64,000 bases of DNA from Microbacterium enclense (GCF_001456955.1 NZ_KQ758471.1:224576-288575); one strand, 5' to 3'; shown: positions 23,851 through 32,040, counted from the first letter of the stretch. The notes: generated from the letters alone by a model not told the origin. Program-made: numbers and translations.

Positions 23851-25140
23851 ATGGATGCCGAGCACGCGCACACGACGCCGCGTCCGGTGCCCCTATCGCT
23901 CGGCGCCACCGTCACAACGCGCGGCCCGGCGGCCCAGCTCGGCGCGATCCGCACCACCGGTGGCCCCCGCCCGACCGCGCCCTCGCACGAGCAGGGCCTG
24001 GCGCACGACGCCGACCGCAACCGCGAGCCCGGCGGGGCGCTCGGCACCGACGCCGCCCGCGATCCCCGTGCACCGCAGCGCGACCCCCGCGCCGACCGCC
24101 TCCTCGGTGCCCCGCAGGAGGGCGGCCTGCGCGACCGCTTCGGCCGCGTCGCGACCGACCTGCGCGTCTCGGTGATCGACAAGTGCAATCTGCGCTGCAC
24201 GTACTGCATGCCGGCCGACGGGATGCCGTGGCTCCCGCAGTCGCAGCTGATGTCGACCGACGAGATCCGGCGTATCGTCCGCGTGGCCGTTCAGTCGCTC
24301 GGCGCCGAGGAACTGCGGATCACCGGCGGAGAGCCGCTCGTGCGCAAGGATCTCGAGTTCATCATCGCGGGCATCCGGGCCGACAATCCCGACCTGCCGA
24401 TCTCGCTCACGACCAACGCCGTGGGTCTCGACCGCCGCGCCCAGGCCCTGAAAGACGCGGGTCTGGACCGCATCAACGTCTCCCTCGACACCCTGCACCC
24501 CGAGACGTTCGCCGAGCTCACCCGACGCCCGCACCTCGACAAGGTGCTCGCGGGGCTCCAGGCCGCCCGGGCCGCCGGGCTCGGGCCCATCAAGATCAAC
24601 GCCGTGCTGCTTCGGGGCATCAACGACACCGAGGTGGTGCCGCTGGTCGACTGGGCCGTGTCGAACGGTTTCGAGATGCGCTTCATCGAAGACATGCCCC
24701 TCGACGGCGACCGCTCGTGGAGCGCCACCAACGTCATCCCCGCCCGCGACATCCGTGCCGCGATCGAGGAGGCCTTCACCCTCACCGCCGACCCGCGCGG
24801 TCGCGGCGCCGCCCCGGCTGAGCGCTGGGAGGTGCGCCGCCCCGGCGACCCCGCCCTCGCGGGACACGTCGGCATCATCTCCTCCGTCACTGAACCGTTC
24901 TGCGCCGCCTGCTCGCGCACCCGGGTCACCGCCGACGGCCGCATCCGCTCCTGCCTCTTCTCGCACGAAGAGACCGACCTGCTGACCGCCCTGCGCGACG
25001 GCGCCGACGACGCAGGTCTCGCGCAGATCTGGCGGGATGCCATGTGGGCCAAGCCCCGTGCGCACGGCTCCGACCGCGTCGGATTGGCGCGCGCCGACTT
25101 CGTCCAGCCGGAGCGCACGATGAGCGCGATCGGCGGATGA
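23851..25140 (+). CDS. moaA: GTP 3',8-cyclase (molybdenum cofactor step 1)
   Basis: 429 residues, a radical-SAM enzyme that, with MoaC, turns GTP into cyclic pyranopterin monophosphate. The radical-SAM [4Fe-4S] motif is Cys112-Cys116-Cys119 (CNLRCTYC). The second cluster motif is near the C terminus (FCAACSRTRVTADG with a later SCLF). The C-terminal SAIGG keeps the double-glycine tail needed for catalysis. The first 90 or so residues are a Pro/Arg/Ala-rich, unstructured-looking extension absent from typical MoaA, so the true start may be further in. It is first gene of moaA-moeB-moeA-moaC-moaD. Confidence 0.93.
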   Translation: MDAEHAHTTPRPVPLSLGATVTTRGPAAQLGAIRTTGGPRPTAPSHEQGLAHDADRNREPGGALGTDAARDPRAPQRDPRADRLLGAPQEGGLRDRFGRVATDLRVSVIDKCNLRCTYCMPADGMPWLPQSQLMSTDEIRRIVRVAVQSLGAEELRITGGEPLVRKDLEFIIAGIRADNPDLPISLTTNAVGLDRRAQALKDAGLDRINVSLDTLHPETFAELTRRPHLDKVLAGLQAARAAGLGPIKINAVLLRGINDTEVVPLVDWAVSNGFEMRFIEDMPLDGDRSWSATNVIPARDIRAAIEEAFTLTADPRGRGAAPAERWEVRRPGDPALAGHVGIISSVTEPFCAACSRTRVTADGRIRSCLFSHEETDLLTALRDGADDAGLAQIWRDAMWAKPRAHGSDRVGLARADFVQPERTMSAIGG

Positions 25141-25907
25141 GGGCGCTGGTCGAGCCCGTGGCATCCCTCGCCCCGGAAGAACTCATCCGCACCGCCCGTC
25201 ATGCGGTGCTGGCCGGTATCGGCGAAGAGGGGCAGCGACGCCTCGCAGCCGCGCGCATCGCCGTCGTGGGCGCGGGTGGTCTCGGCTCCCCCGTGCTCCT
25301 GTCGCTCGCCGCCGCCGGAGTCGGCGAGCTCGTGATCATCGACGACGACGTCGTGGAGCGCACGAACCTGCAACGCCAGCTCGTGCACCGCGTCGACGAC
25401 ATCGGCACCGCCAAGACGGCATCCGCCGCCCGCGCCGTGCGCGACCTGTCGCCCGTCACCGTCGTCCATGAACGCACCGTACGACTGACGTCCGACAACG
25501 CCGTCGACCTGCTCGAGGGCGCCGACCTCGTCATCGACGGCAGCGACACCTTCGACACGCGTGAAGCCGTGGCGGCCGCCGCTGAAGCTGTGGGCATCCC
25601 CCTCGTCTGGGGTGCTGTGCAGGAGTGGTCGGCGCAGGTCACGGTGTTCTGGTCGAAGCCGCCCGAGGGCTACTCACCAGTCGTGCTCGGCGACCTCTTC
25701 CCGCCCGGATCGGCCGGAGAGCCGCCGACGTGCGCCCAGGTCGGCGTGCTCGGATCGCTCTGCGTGCAGGTGGGCGGGCTGCTCGCCACGGAGGCGATCA
25801 AGCTCGTCACCGGCGCGGGCGAGCCGTTGCTCGGACGCCTGATCGTCGTCGACGCACTGCGCGCCCGTCAGGACGTGATCCCCCTGAGCTCGGCGAGGCG
25901 ACCGTGA
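25137..25907 (+). CDS. moeB: ThiF/MoeB family adenylyltransferase (sulfur-carrier activating)
   Basis: 256 residues, ATG overlapping the moaA stop. It adenylates the C-terminal glycine of MoaD (and possibly ThiS-type carriers). The nucleotide loop VVGAGGLGSPVLLSLAAAG, the DDDVVERTNLQRQLVH motif and CAQVGVLGSLCVQVGG are intact. The zinc-binding CxxC of E. coli MoeB (Cys172 and Cys175) is replaced by GYSPVVLGDLFPP, and no second CxxC is seen, so this is a zinc-free subtype. It has no rhodanese domain. Placement between moaA and moeA fixes the pathway. Confidence 0.87.
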   Translation: MRALVEPVASLAPEELIRTARHAVLAGIGEEGQRRLAAARIAVVGAGGLGSPVLLSLAAAGVGELVIIDDDVVERTNLQRQLVHRVDDIGTAKTASAARAVRDLSPVTVVHERTVRLTSDNAVDLLEGADLVIDGSDTFDTREAVAAAAEAVGIPLVWGAVQEWSAQVTVFWSKPPEGYSPVVLGDLFPPGSAGEPPTCAQVGVLGSLCVQVGGLLATEAIKLVTGAGEPLLGRLIVVDALRARQDVIPLSSARRP

Positions 25908-26046
25908 CACCTCACGGTGACTCGCGAGAAATGTACGCGCGCACGCATTCGCGCCGAGCAGAAGACGCAAGTCAGCGCTCTCCGGGGGCGGCGCAGAACG
26001 CGCGAGAGTCCGTCGCGCCCAGCGCATCGGTTGGAAGGATCCGTAC

Positions 26047-27270
26047 GTGACCGAACTCCTCACCGTCGAAGAGCACCGCGCCGGCGTGCTCGCCGCCGTC
26101 TCACTGCTCCCCGCCGAGACCGTGTCGCTGTCCGAGGCGGCCGGCCGCACGCTCGCCGAGCCCGTGCTCGCCGCCCACGACGCACCGGGCTTCGACAACT
26201 CCTCGATGGACGGCTTCGCCGTGCGCTTCCGCGACGTCGAGGGGGCGGATGCCGCGCGCCCGACCACGCTGGAAGTGGTCGCCGATCTGCCCGCCGGCGC
26301 CACCGACGACCCCGCCCTCGCGGCCGGCGAGGTCGCGCGGATCATGACGGGTGCCCCCGTCCCCACCGACGCCGACGCCATCGTGCCGTTCGAAGACACC
26401 GCCGGGGGCCTCGCCGACTCGCTCGACACCGTGCGGGTGCTCCGCGCCCCCGCTGCGCCGGGTGCGTTCATCCGCCGACGCGGCGGCGACACCCGCACGG
26501 GCGACACCGTGCTCTCGGCGGGCGAGCGTCTCGGCCCCTTCGCGCTCGCGGCCGCCGCCGCGGCGGGCGCGGCAGAGGTGCGCGCGCATCGCCGCCCCCG
26601 CGTGGCCGTCGTCTCCACCGGCAGCGAATTGGTGGCTCCGGGCACCGTCCCCGGCCGCGGGCAGACGCCCGACTCGAACGCGACGCTCCTCGCCGCCCTC
26701 GTCGCCGGCGCCGACGCCGACCTCGAGCTCGTCGACCGCATCGGCGACGACCCCGCCGGCATCGATGCGGTGCTGGGTCGCGCCGCCCGGGCCGACGTCG
26801 TCGTCTTCACCGGCGGCGTCAGCGCCGGCGCCTACGAGCCCGTCCGGCTGGCCCTGTCCGACCGCATCGCCTTCGAGAAGGTGGCGATGCAGCCCGGCAA
26901 ACCACAGGCGTTCGGTGTGCTCGATGACGGGCGCATCGTGTTCGGCCTCCCCGGCAACCCGGTGAGCGTCGCGGTGTCGTTCGAGGTGTTCGTGCGGCCG
27001 GCGCTGCTCGCCCTCCAGGGACGAGCGGTCATCGACCGCCGCGTCGCCCGGCTCACGGCAGCCGAATCCTGGACGACCCCGCCCGGTCGCCGCCAGTACC
27101 TCCCCGCCGCCGTCGATCTGGTCGCGGGCACCGTGCGTCCTGCGACCGCGGGTGGCTCCGGGTCGCACCTCGCGGCATCCCTCGCCCGTGCCGAGGCGTT
27201 CGCGATCGTCCCCGCCGAGGTGTCCGCGGTGTCGGTGGGCGACCCGCTCGATGTCATGCTGATTCCATGA
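26047..27270 (+). CDS. moeA: Molybdopterin molybdenumtransferase
   Basis: 407 residues from a GTG with GGAAGGA upstream. It inserts molybdate into adenylylated molybdopterin. The family segments are visible: AHDAPGFDNSSMDGFAVR, RIMTGAPVPTDADAIVPFE, FTGGVSAGAYEPVRLAL with the catalytic-site loop, and GKPQAFG with FGLPGNPVSVAVSFEVF. Domain IV lies at the C terminus. A 139-bp gap separates it from moeB, so an internal promoter is possible. The stop overlaps the moaC start. Confidence 0.94.
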   Translation: MTELLTVEEHRAGVLAAVSLLPAETVSLSEAAGRTLAEPVLAAHDAPGFDNSSMDGFAVRFRDVEGADAARPTTLEVVADLPAGATDDPALAAGEVARIMTGAPVPTDADAIVPFEDTAGGLADSLDTVRVLRAPAAPGAFIRRRGGDTRTGDTVLSAGERLGPFALAAAAAAGAAEVRAHRRPRVAVVSTGSELVAPGTVPGRGQTPDSNATLLAALVAGADADLELVDRIGDDPAGIDAVLGRAARADVVVFTGGVSAGAYEPVRLALSDRIAFEKVAMQPGKPQAFGVLDDGRIVFGLPGNPVSVAVSFEVFVRPALLALQGRAVIDRRVARLTAAESWTTPPGRRQYLPAAVDLVAGTVRPATAGGSGSHLAASLARAEAFAIVPAEVSAVSVGDPLDVMLIP

Positions 27271-27830
27271 CCTTCACCCACCTGGATGCCGCGGGCCACG
27301 CCCGCATGGTCGACGTCACGCAGAAGCAGCCCACGGTGCGCACCGCCACCGCCCGCGGTTTCGTGCGCTGCGCGCCCGAGGTGGTCGCCGCTCTGCGCGA
27401 CGGCACCGCCCCCAAGGGCGACGTGCTCGCGGTGGCGCGCATCTCCGGCATCCAGGCCGCCAAGTCGACGCCCACGCTCCTCCCCCTCGCCCACGTCATC
27501 GGCGTGCACCGCGCCTCGATCGACCTCGCGATCACCGACGACGGCGTCGAGATCGAAGCGACCGTGGGCACGGCCGACCGCACGGGCGTCGAGATGGAGG
27601 CGCTCACCAGTGTGTCGGTGGCGGCCCTCGCCATCGTCGACATGGTGAAGGGCATGGACAAGGGCACGTTCATCGAGAACGTCCGCATCGTGTCGAAGAC
27701 CGGCGGAAAGTCGGGCGACTGGCTGCGCCCGGGCGAGCCCGACGTCGGCGTGGCCGGCGCCTCGCGCCACCCGGCACCCGCCGCCGACACGACCGGCGCC
27801 CCCGCGCCCGCGGAAGGGGTGACCGCGTGA
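27267..27830 (+). CDS. moaC: Cyclic pyranopterin monophosphate synthase
   Basis: 187 residues. It converts the MoaA product 3',8-cH2GTP into cPMP. The core 1-160 includes MVDVTQKQPTVRTATARG, the KSTPTLLPLAHVI motif and the C-terminal active-site region EMEALTSVSVAALAIVDM with VKGMDKG. The catalytic Lys and His positions of the family appear kept. The last 28 residues are a Pro/Ala-rich tail not needed for the fold. The ATG overlaps the moeA stop and the stop overlaps the GTG of moaD. Confidence 0.94.
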   Translation: MTFTHLDAAGHARMVDVTQKQPTVRTATARGFVRCAPEVVAALRDGTAPKGDVLAVARISGIQAAKSTPTLLPLAHVIGVHRASIDLAITDDGVEIEATVGTADRTGVEMEALTSVSVAALAIVDMVKGMDKGTFIENVRIVSKTGGKSGDWLRPGEPDVGVAGASRHPAPAADTTGAPAPAEGVTA

Positions 27831-28063
27831 GCGTTCGCGTCCGTTACTTCGCCGCCGCCGCCGAAGCAGCCGGCACCGATGCCGAGGACCGTGACGAGAC
27901 GTCGCTCACCGCCCTGCGCGCCGCCGTGCTGGCAGACCACCCCGCGCTCAGCGGCATCCTCGACCGGTGCGCCGTGCTCCTCGACGGCACCCGTCACGAC
28001 GACGACGCGCCGCTCGCGGGTGTGACGCACGTCGACGTCCTGCCACCCTTCGCCGGCGGCTGA
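27827..28063 (+). CDS. moaD: Molybdopterin synthase small subunit (sulfur carrier)
   Basis: 78 residues, ubiquitin-like fold, ending in the required Gly-Gly (LPPFAGG). After adenylation by MoeB and sulfuration, its C-terminal thiocarboxylate gives sulfur to cPMP in the MoaD-MoaE complex. The GTG start overlaps the moaC stop. A hairpin 70 bp after the stop probably ends the operon. Its partner moaE is about 2.7 kb further on, on the other strand, beyond an accessory insert. Confidence 0.92.
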   Translation: MSVRVRYFAAAAEAAGTDAEDRDETSLTALRAAVLADHPALSGILDRCAVLLDGTRHDDDAPLAGVTHVDVLPPFAGG

Positions 28064-28136
28064 GCCGGTCTGCATCGCATCCTCTCCCCCGGCGCTACTG
28101 GTCCGGTGGACCGGGGCGGCGAGAGAGAGTCAGAGG

Positions 28137-28173
28137 CTGGTGAGGGCGGACTCCTGCGCCACCCTCACCAGCA
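28137..28173. terminator. Hairpin after moaD, convergent with the DUF262 gene
   Basis: GCTGGTGAGGG (28137-28147) and CCCTCACCAGC (28163-28173) are exact reverse complements with a 15-base loop. No long T-run follows, though TCTTCTC lies just downstream on the plus strand. Its position, between the moaD stop and the opposing DUF262 stop at 28180, fits a bidirectional terminator. Confidence 0.65.
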
Positions 28174-28179
28174 CTCTTC

Positions 28180-29982
28180 TCAGGGGTATCGACGAATCAG
28201 GTCGATAACGGCCGAGCCCTGGACCTCCCGCGTGGAGTTGCCTTCACGGACGTGGAATTTTCCATCCCAAGGGGTTGGTGCGGATAGGGCTTTGGGTCGC
28301 ATCGTCCAGATGAGGTAACCCTGATAGTCGAACGGCACGAGTGTTCCCGCCAACTGCGAAGCAAAACCTTCGTCGAGCTTGGACTGCTTGATCCGCTGAA
28401 CCAACCACCGCATCTGCTCGTCTCGGTTTCGACCTAGCGCAGTGAGCTCGTGCTGAGTCCCCGTAACGAAGAATTCGCTCACCTCGAGCGGTGCGACGTC
28501 GTAGATTTCCTTGATACGATCCGCGTGCTCCTTGCGGTCGGCCACACCAAAGATGATGAAGCCGTGCGCATCCGGCCCGTGGTTGGCCATCGCGGAGGCC
28601 GTCCGCAGCACTGACTCGAATGCGGCGTCATCCCATGCCTTCGATTCGTCCAAGCGGGTGAACCCCTGCTTGAGTTCGAAGAGCGCCGTTTCAGTCAGCG
28701 CCATCTGCAGTTCGATCTCGAATTCGGTGGCAGTAGCCTTCGTGCGAAGCGAGATGGGATCATCACTCGGCTTGAAGTACGAACGCAGGATTCCCTTCAC
28801 CGCGTCGAACAACGGTCTCTTTCGATTCGCTCCCCAGTTTCCGCCACCGCCCGGAATCTTGAGGTCACCGTCCCAGAAGTGGTCAAGCCGCTTAGTGAGG
28901 CCGTCGACATCCGCGACCTCCAGGCCCTCACCAACGATCAGCTCGTGGATAGCTACGAAGGTGGCGTGGAAGTACCGAGGTATGCCCCTGGAGTTCTTCT
29001 GGGTGATGACGAACTCGGCCCAGGGCTTGCCTGCTGCCCTGATCGTCTGCTTGATGACGTCGAGCGTGAGCAGGAAACTCCGCTCGACGTTCTCGGCTCC
29101 GAGCGTATTCAGACGGGAGGCCACAACTCCTGCCGAGGTTGTAGCGTTGTCGTCGCGCCCGTATGCAGAGTTCCTGTATGCGCTGCCGCTACCACGGGTG
29201 GTGTCCAGAATCAGATCCAGCAGGATGTCGAGCACAAGCTCCTCATCGCGCGACTCGCGAACGGCCTCCTTGTCGAGGATTCCGTTCGCTACCCAGAAAA
29301 CTGAGTCGCTCGAGATGCCGTAGGGCAAGTCACGGTTCGTGATGCTAATCCGAGGCATCTCGGAGAGCGCGACGTTATCTGACAGCGACGCATCGCCTCG
29401 GACGCTCGCGCTGATCCGACGCACAAGGTTTGCGAAGTCGGAAGTGACGCCAGCCTGACGGATCTCCTGCAGGCTCAGCTTGCGCCCCGATGAATTGATC
29501 CTCCGGAAGACCTCGTCCACGGACTCTTCCGTGGCGGACCGATAGGTCGAGACAGGCAACTGATAGTTGACAATCGCCAAGCACATCTCGCGGTCGAGGA
29601 CCGGGGTCTTCTGGACGAGCTCACCGCGGTCGCGTTTGAACTTCGTATCGGCCAGCGTCTCCAGGTCGAAGTAGCCGTCAGCGTACGGATACTCGTTCTC
29701 GATGAACGAGAAGATCGCATTCAGGCGCTGCAGCCCATCGATGATCTCTAGCCGAGATGCACCGTCGGATGAGTTCTCTGCGAGCAGCACGAGCGGTATG
29801 GGCAGGTTGTTCCGCACCGAGTCGACGAGCGACTGCTTCTCTTCGACCGCCCAGACAAGCTTGCGTTGATAGCGGCGGTTCACCACGAAGGTGCCGGAAG
29901 AGTATTGAGTGAACAGGTTCTGCAGACTCTGCCCTAGAACAGTCAGCTCGGTCGATTTACGTGCCACAACGATTCCCCCCAT
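28180..29982 (-). CDS. DUF262 (GmrSD/ParB-like) and AlbA_2 (Schlafen-like) fusion protein, candidate defence gene
   Basis: 600 residues. The N-terminal DUF262 domain (about 15-230) has NRRYQR at 35-40, DGLQRL at 82-87 (usual DGQQR changed by one residue) and FRRINSSGRKLSLQEIR at 159-175. The C-terminal region (about 425-540) matches an AlbA_2/Schlafen-type domain: ETALFELKQGF at 431-441 and HGFIIFGVADR at 473-483. DUF262 proteins are known from type IV restriction (GmrSD), Ssp and similar anti-phage systems, where they hydrolyse NTP and nick DNA. Base composition is clearly below the neighbours, pointing to transfer. A GTG at 29967 with GGGGGA upstream is a likely better start. Confidence 0.75.
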   Translation of the reverse strand: MGGIVVARKSTELTVLGQSLQNLFTQYSSGTFVVNRRYQRKLVWAVEEKQSLVDSVRNNLPIPLVLLAENSSDGASRLEIIDGLQRLNAIFSFIENEYPYADGYFDLETLADTKFKRDRGELVQKTPVLDREMCLAIVNYQLPVSTYRSATEESVDEVFRRINSSGRKLSLQEIRQAGVTSDFANLVRRISASVRGDASLSDNVALSEMPRISITNRDLPYGISSDSVFWVANGILDKEAVRESRDEELVLDILLDLILDTTRGSGSAYRNSAYGRDDNATTSAGVVASRLNTLGAENVERSFLLTLDVIKQTIRAAGKPWAEFVITQKNSRGIPRYFHATFVAIHELIVGEGLEVADVDGLTKRLDHFWDGDLKIPGGGGNWGANRKRPLFDAVKGILRSYFKPSDDPISLRTKATATEFEIELQMALTETALFELKQGFTRLDESKAWDDAAFESVLRTASAMANHGPDAHGFIIFGVADRKEHADRIKEIYDVAPLEVSEFFVTGTQHELTALGRNRDEQMRWLVQRIKQSKLDEGFASQLAGTLVPFDYQGYLIWTMRPKALSAPTPWDGKFHVREGNSTREVQGSAVIDLIRRYP

Positions 29983-30027
29983 TTTGGATCAACCTGCCTA
30001 GTATGCCGGGGAGCGAGCGGCGGACGT

Positions 30028-30390
30028 CTACCTACGCCGCAATCTCGTCTTGCGCACGACCAGGAGCGCTATGCAGGTCGTCAGAGACAAGAGGATGCCA
30101 CCGAAAACCCCGAAGCGCTCCCGCCGGACGCTCACATGACGGTCCTGGATGACGCCCATGCGTGAGAGCGCAACCAGGCCGCCAGCGGGCAATGCCGCCG
30201 CGAACACGAGTGCGAGAAGCCCCGCCCAGGGTGCGCCGTAGACAACCCCCGATTCGAGAAGGAGAAGCGAGGAGTCCACTGCGGGACCCGCCACCGTCGA
30301 GAGCAGCCGCGCGGCAGGAAGCGTCCAGGCTGTAAATGTCTTAGAGGAGGGAGTCGAGGCGGCGATCCAGCTCGTGCCCCTCTGCCGCAT
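30028..30390 (-). pseudogene. Truncated PAP2-like membrane protein remnant
   Basis: About 120 residues with a recognisable order: ARLLSTVAGPAVDSSLLLL, GAPWAGLLALVFAAALPAGG, then MGVIQDRHVSVRRERFGVFG and a last hydrophobic segment. This resembles the N-terminal half of actinobacterial PAP2-family membrane proteins (R-G-x-x-x-D-H-H/R-V-x-x-R-x-x-R). It stops after RKTRLRRR, far short of the usual 200 or more residues, and the phosphatase motifs are absent. It is probably a decayed fragment in the accessory segment; a small functional membrane protein cannot be excluded. Confidence 0.55.
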
Positions 30391-30620
30391 CGATTCTCTC
30401 CTGTTCGGTCGCTTGGGCGATCGTTTCGCGGAGCACCGTAGTCGAATCCCAGCCCATGGCCTCACAGATCAGATGCAGCTCGGATGCTGTCCTTCACGCT
30501 CTCCATGGCGCAAACGGCGAACTGCCTGTGGGCGAATCCCCGTGGCCTGGCTCAGTAGCCGGGCCGACAATCCAAGCTTGGACATCTCTGCGTTGAGTGA
30601 GGCGGAGAATATTCTTGACG
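30341..30620 (-). pseudogene. Frameshifted HTH (XRE-like) regulator remnant
   Basis: On the minus strand one frame gives LNAEMSKLGLSARLLSQATG, then IRPQAVRRLRHGER, a helix-turn-helix. About 8 bases later the continuing homology is in another frame: TASELHLICEAMGWDSTTVL, RETIAQATEQERIDAAEGH, ending RRLDSLL-stop at 30341. One missing base near 30505-30515 would restore a single protein like an XRE regulator with its IAExLG-type follow-on helix. No good start is found upstream. It is a broken phage- or island-type regulator. Confidence 0.6.
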
Positions 30621-30796
30621 ACGGCCTGCTGAGAGGCGTGCCTCATCTTCACCCCGCTGCTCCCCCGGGGCCCGCTGATCGCACGCCAGCCGAGAGGAGC
30701 GACACCGACCATCTCGCGTTCCTTCAACATCTGCGAGCCGCTACGTCCGCCGTCGTGACTTCTTCCAAACCGCACCTGCGGAGCGCGACCGCAGGC

Positions 30797-31225
30797 CTAG
30801 CCGCCCAGGCCCTTCCACTGCGTGGTGCCGTCGGCCTCGACCTGGCGCTTCCACACCGGCAGGTCGGTCTTGATCGTCTCGATCACCCGGCGGCAGACCT
30901 CGAACGCCTCGGCGCGGTGACCGGATGCCACGGCGATCACGACCGCGGCCTCGCCCACGTCGAGCCGCCCGACGCGATGGCTGACGGCGACGATCGCGTC
31001 GGTGCCCTCGGCGGCGGCGGCGGCGATGCGCTCCAGAACGGCGGGAGCATCGGGGTGTGCGCTGTACTCGAGCGCGATGACGGCGTCAGCGGCATCCGGA
31101 TCGGTGTTGCGGACGCGACCGACGAAGGTTGTGACCGCCCCCGACGCGTCGTCTTCGACGGCACGCAGGTGCGCGTCGAGGTCGAGCGGCTCCTCTGACA
31201 GGCGGGCGATGCGGACGGCGCTCAT
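30797..31225 (-). CDS. moaE: Molybdopterin synthase large subunit
   Basis: 142 residues. With MoaD it converts cPMP to molybdopterin by adding two sulfurs. Conserved parts are TTFVGRVRNTDPDA, a central LEYSAHPDAP, AVSHRVGRLDVGEAAVVIAV, SGHRAEAFEVCRRVIETIK and the C-terminal catalytic KTDLPVWKRQ. The ATG overlaps the mogA stop by 4 bases. It is the distal gene of a mogA-moaE pair, separated from moaD by the accessory segment. Confidence 0.93.
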   Translation of the reverse strand: MSAVRIARLSEEPLDLDAHLRAVEDDASGAVTTFVGRVRNTDPDAADAVIALEYSAHPDAPAVLERIAAAAAEGTDAIVAVSHRVGRLDVGEAAVVIAVASGHRAEAFEVCRRVIETIKTDLPVWKRQVEADGTTQWKGLGG

Positions 31226-31704
31226 GCGTGGTCTCCTCCGGCGAGCTGGTCGAGCACGTGGGGGGCGATCTCGACGATCACCGCGATCCCGGATGCCACG
31301 GCCCTGGTCGATCCGGGAAGGTTGACGATCAACGTGCCGGGGTCGACGATGCCGGCGAGACCCCGCGAGATGACCGAGAGGGGGGTGTCGGAGAGGCCAC
31401 GGCGGCGCAGCTCCTCGGCGATGCCGGGAAGCTCGCGGTCGAGCACGCGCGCCGTTCCCTCGGGCGTGCGATCGCGCGGGGCGATGCCGGTGCCGCCGGT
31501 CGTGACGATCAATCCGGGACCCGCGGTGACCGCGACCCGCAGTGCGGCTTCGACGCTGTCGGCACCGTCGGCGACCACGGCCGCGTCGGCGCAGTCGAAC
31601 CCGGCGTCGCGCAGCAGCGAGACGGCGAGCGGCCCGCCGCGGTCCTCGCGGAGTCCGGCGGCGGAACGGTCGGACACGGTGATCACCCGGGCGACATGCG
31701 GCAC
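31222..31704 (-). CDS. mogA: Molybdopterin adenylyltransferase (MogA/MoaB type)
   Basis: 160 residues. It adenylylates molybdopterin before MoeA inserts molybdate. The MoCF-biosynthesis fold is clear from RVITVSDRSAAGLREDRGG, the TTGGTGIAPRDRTPEGTARV active-site loop with catalytic Asp, and the IVNLPGSTRAVASGIAVIVE segment. The actinobacterial form is usually labelled MoaB/MogA. It is first of a two-gene operon with moaE. MobA, needed for the guanine-dinucleotide form, is not in the window. Confidence 0.9.
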   Translation of the reverse strand: MPHVARVITVSDRSAAGLREDRGGPLAVSLLRDAGFDCADAAVVADGADSVEAALRVAVTAGPGLIVTTGGTGIAPRDRTPEGTARVLDRELPGIAEELRRRGLSDTPLSVISRGLAGIVDPGTLIVNLPGSTRAVASGIAVIVEIAPHVLDQLAGGDHA

Positions 31705-31746
31705 GGGATCAGCCTAGGTGCGCGCGGCGGCAGCGCGGCTCGACGC

Positions 31747-31911
31747 GCCCCTCGCCGTACGCGCGGCGGGCGGGCTGCCTGTCGTGCCCCTCGCCGTGTG
31801 CGCGGCGGGCAGGCGGCTCGCCCCGCCCCTTTCCGTGTGCGCTACGCGCAGGCGGCTCGCCGTGCCCCTCGCCGCGCGCGCGGCGGGCAGGCGACCGGCC
31901 GCGCCCATCGC
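31747..31911. repeat. 39-bp tandem repeat, about 4.2 units
   Basis: The words GCCCCTCGCC or close variants start at 31747, 31786, 31825 and 31864, and a last GCCCATCGCC starts at 31903, an exact 39-bp period. Units share GCGCGGCGGGCAGGCGGCTC with scattered changes. The array lies in the mogA 5' region and runs straight into the 78-bp palindromic element at 31912. Although 39 is a multiple of 3, the translations are Arg/Ala/Gly repeats without a start or ribosome site, so it is treated as noncoding. Confidence 0.85.
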
Positions 31912-31989
31912 CGAGATCACCCGGCATTGCCGAGATCACCCGCGTTTCGTCGCAAGAACGGGTTGCCTCGGCGAACAAGGGTGATCTCG
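31912..31989. repeat. 78-bp four-unit palindromic element, box CGAGATCACCC
   Basis: Two direct 19-mers, CGAGATCACCCGGCATTGC (31912-31930) and CGAGATCACCCGCGTTTCG (31931-31949), are followed by a 2-base centre (TC). Two inverted 19-mers come next; read on the other strand they are CGAGGCAACCCGTTCTTGC (31952-31970) and CGAGATCACCCTTGTTCGC (31971-31989). Each unit is an 11-bp box plus 8 variable bases. This is one of three copies in the window fitting the plan without gaps. It lies between the divergently oriented mogA region and the 32041 gene end. Confidence 0.9.
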
Positions 31990-32040
31990 TGACTGCGCTG
32001 AGCGGCGCGACCGCGCCGACCCGCAGCCGCCCGCTCCGCG

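Noticed and set aside
31912..31989. Palindromic elements as ordinary terminators
   Set aside because: They have two boxes per arm with unpaired spacers, no T-run, and occur also inside cydD; a simple terminator would be a continuous stem, as at 47061 and 52038.
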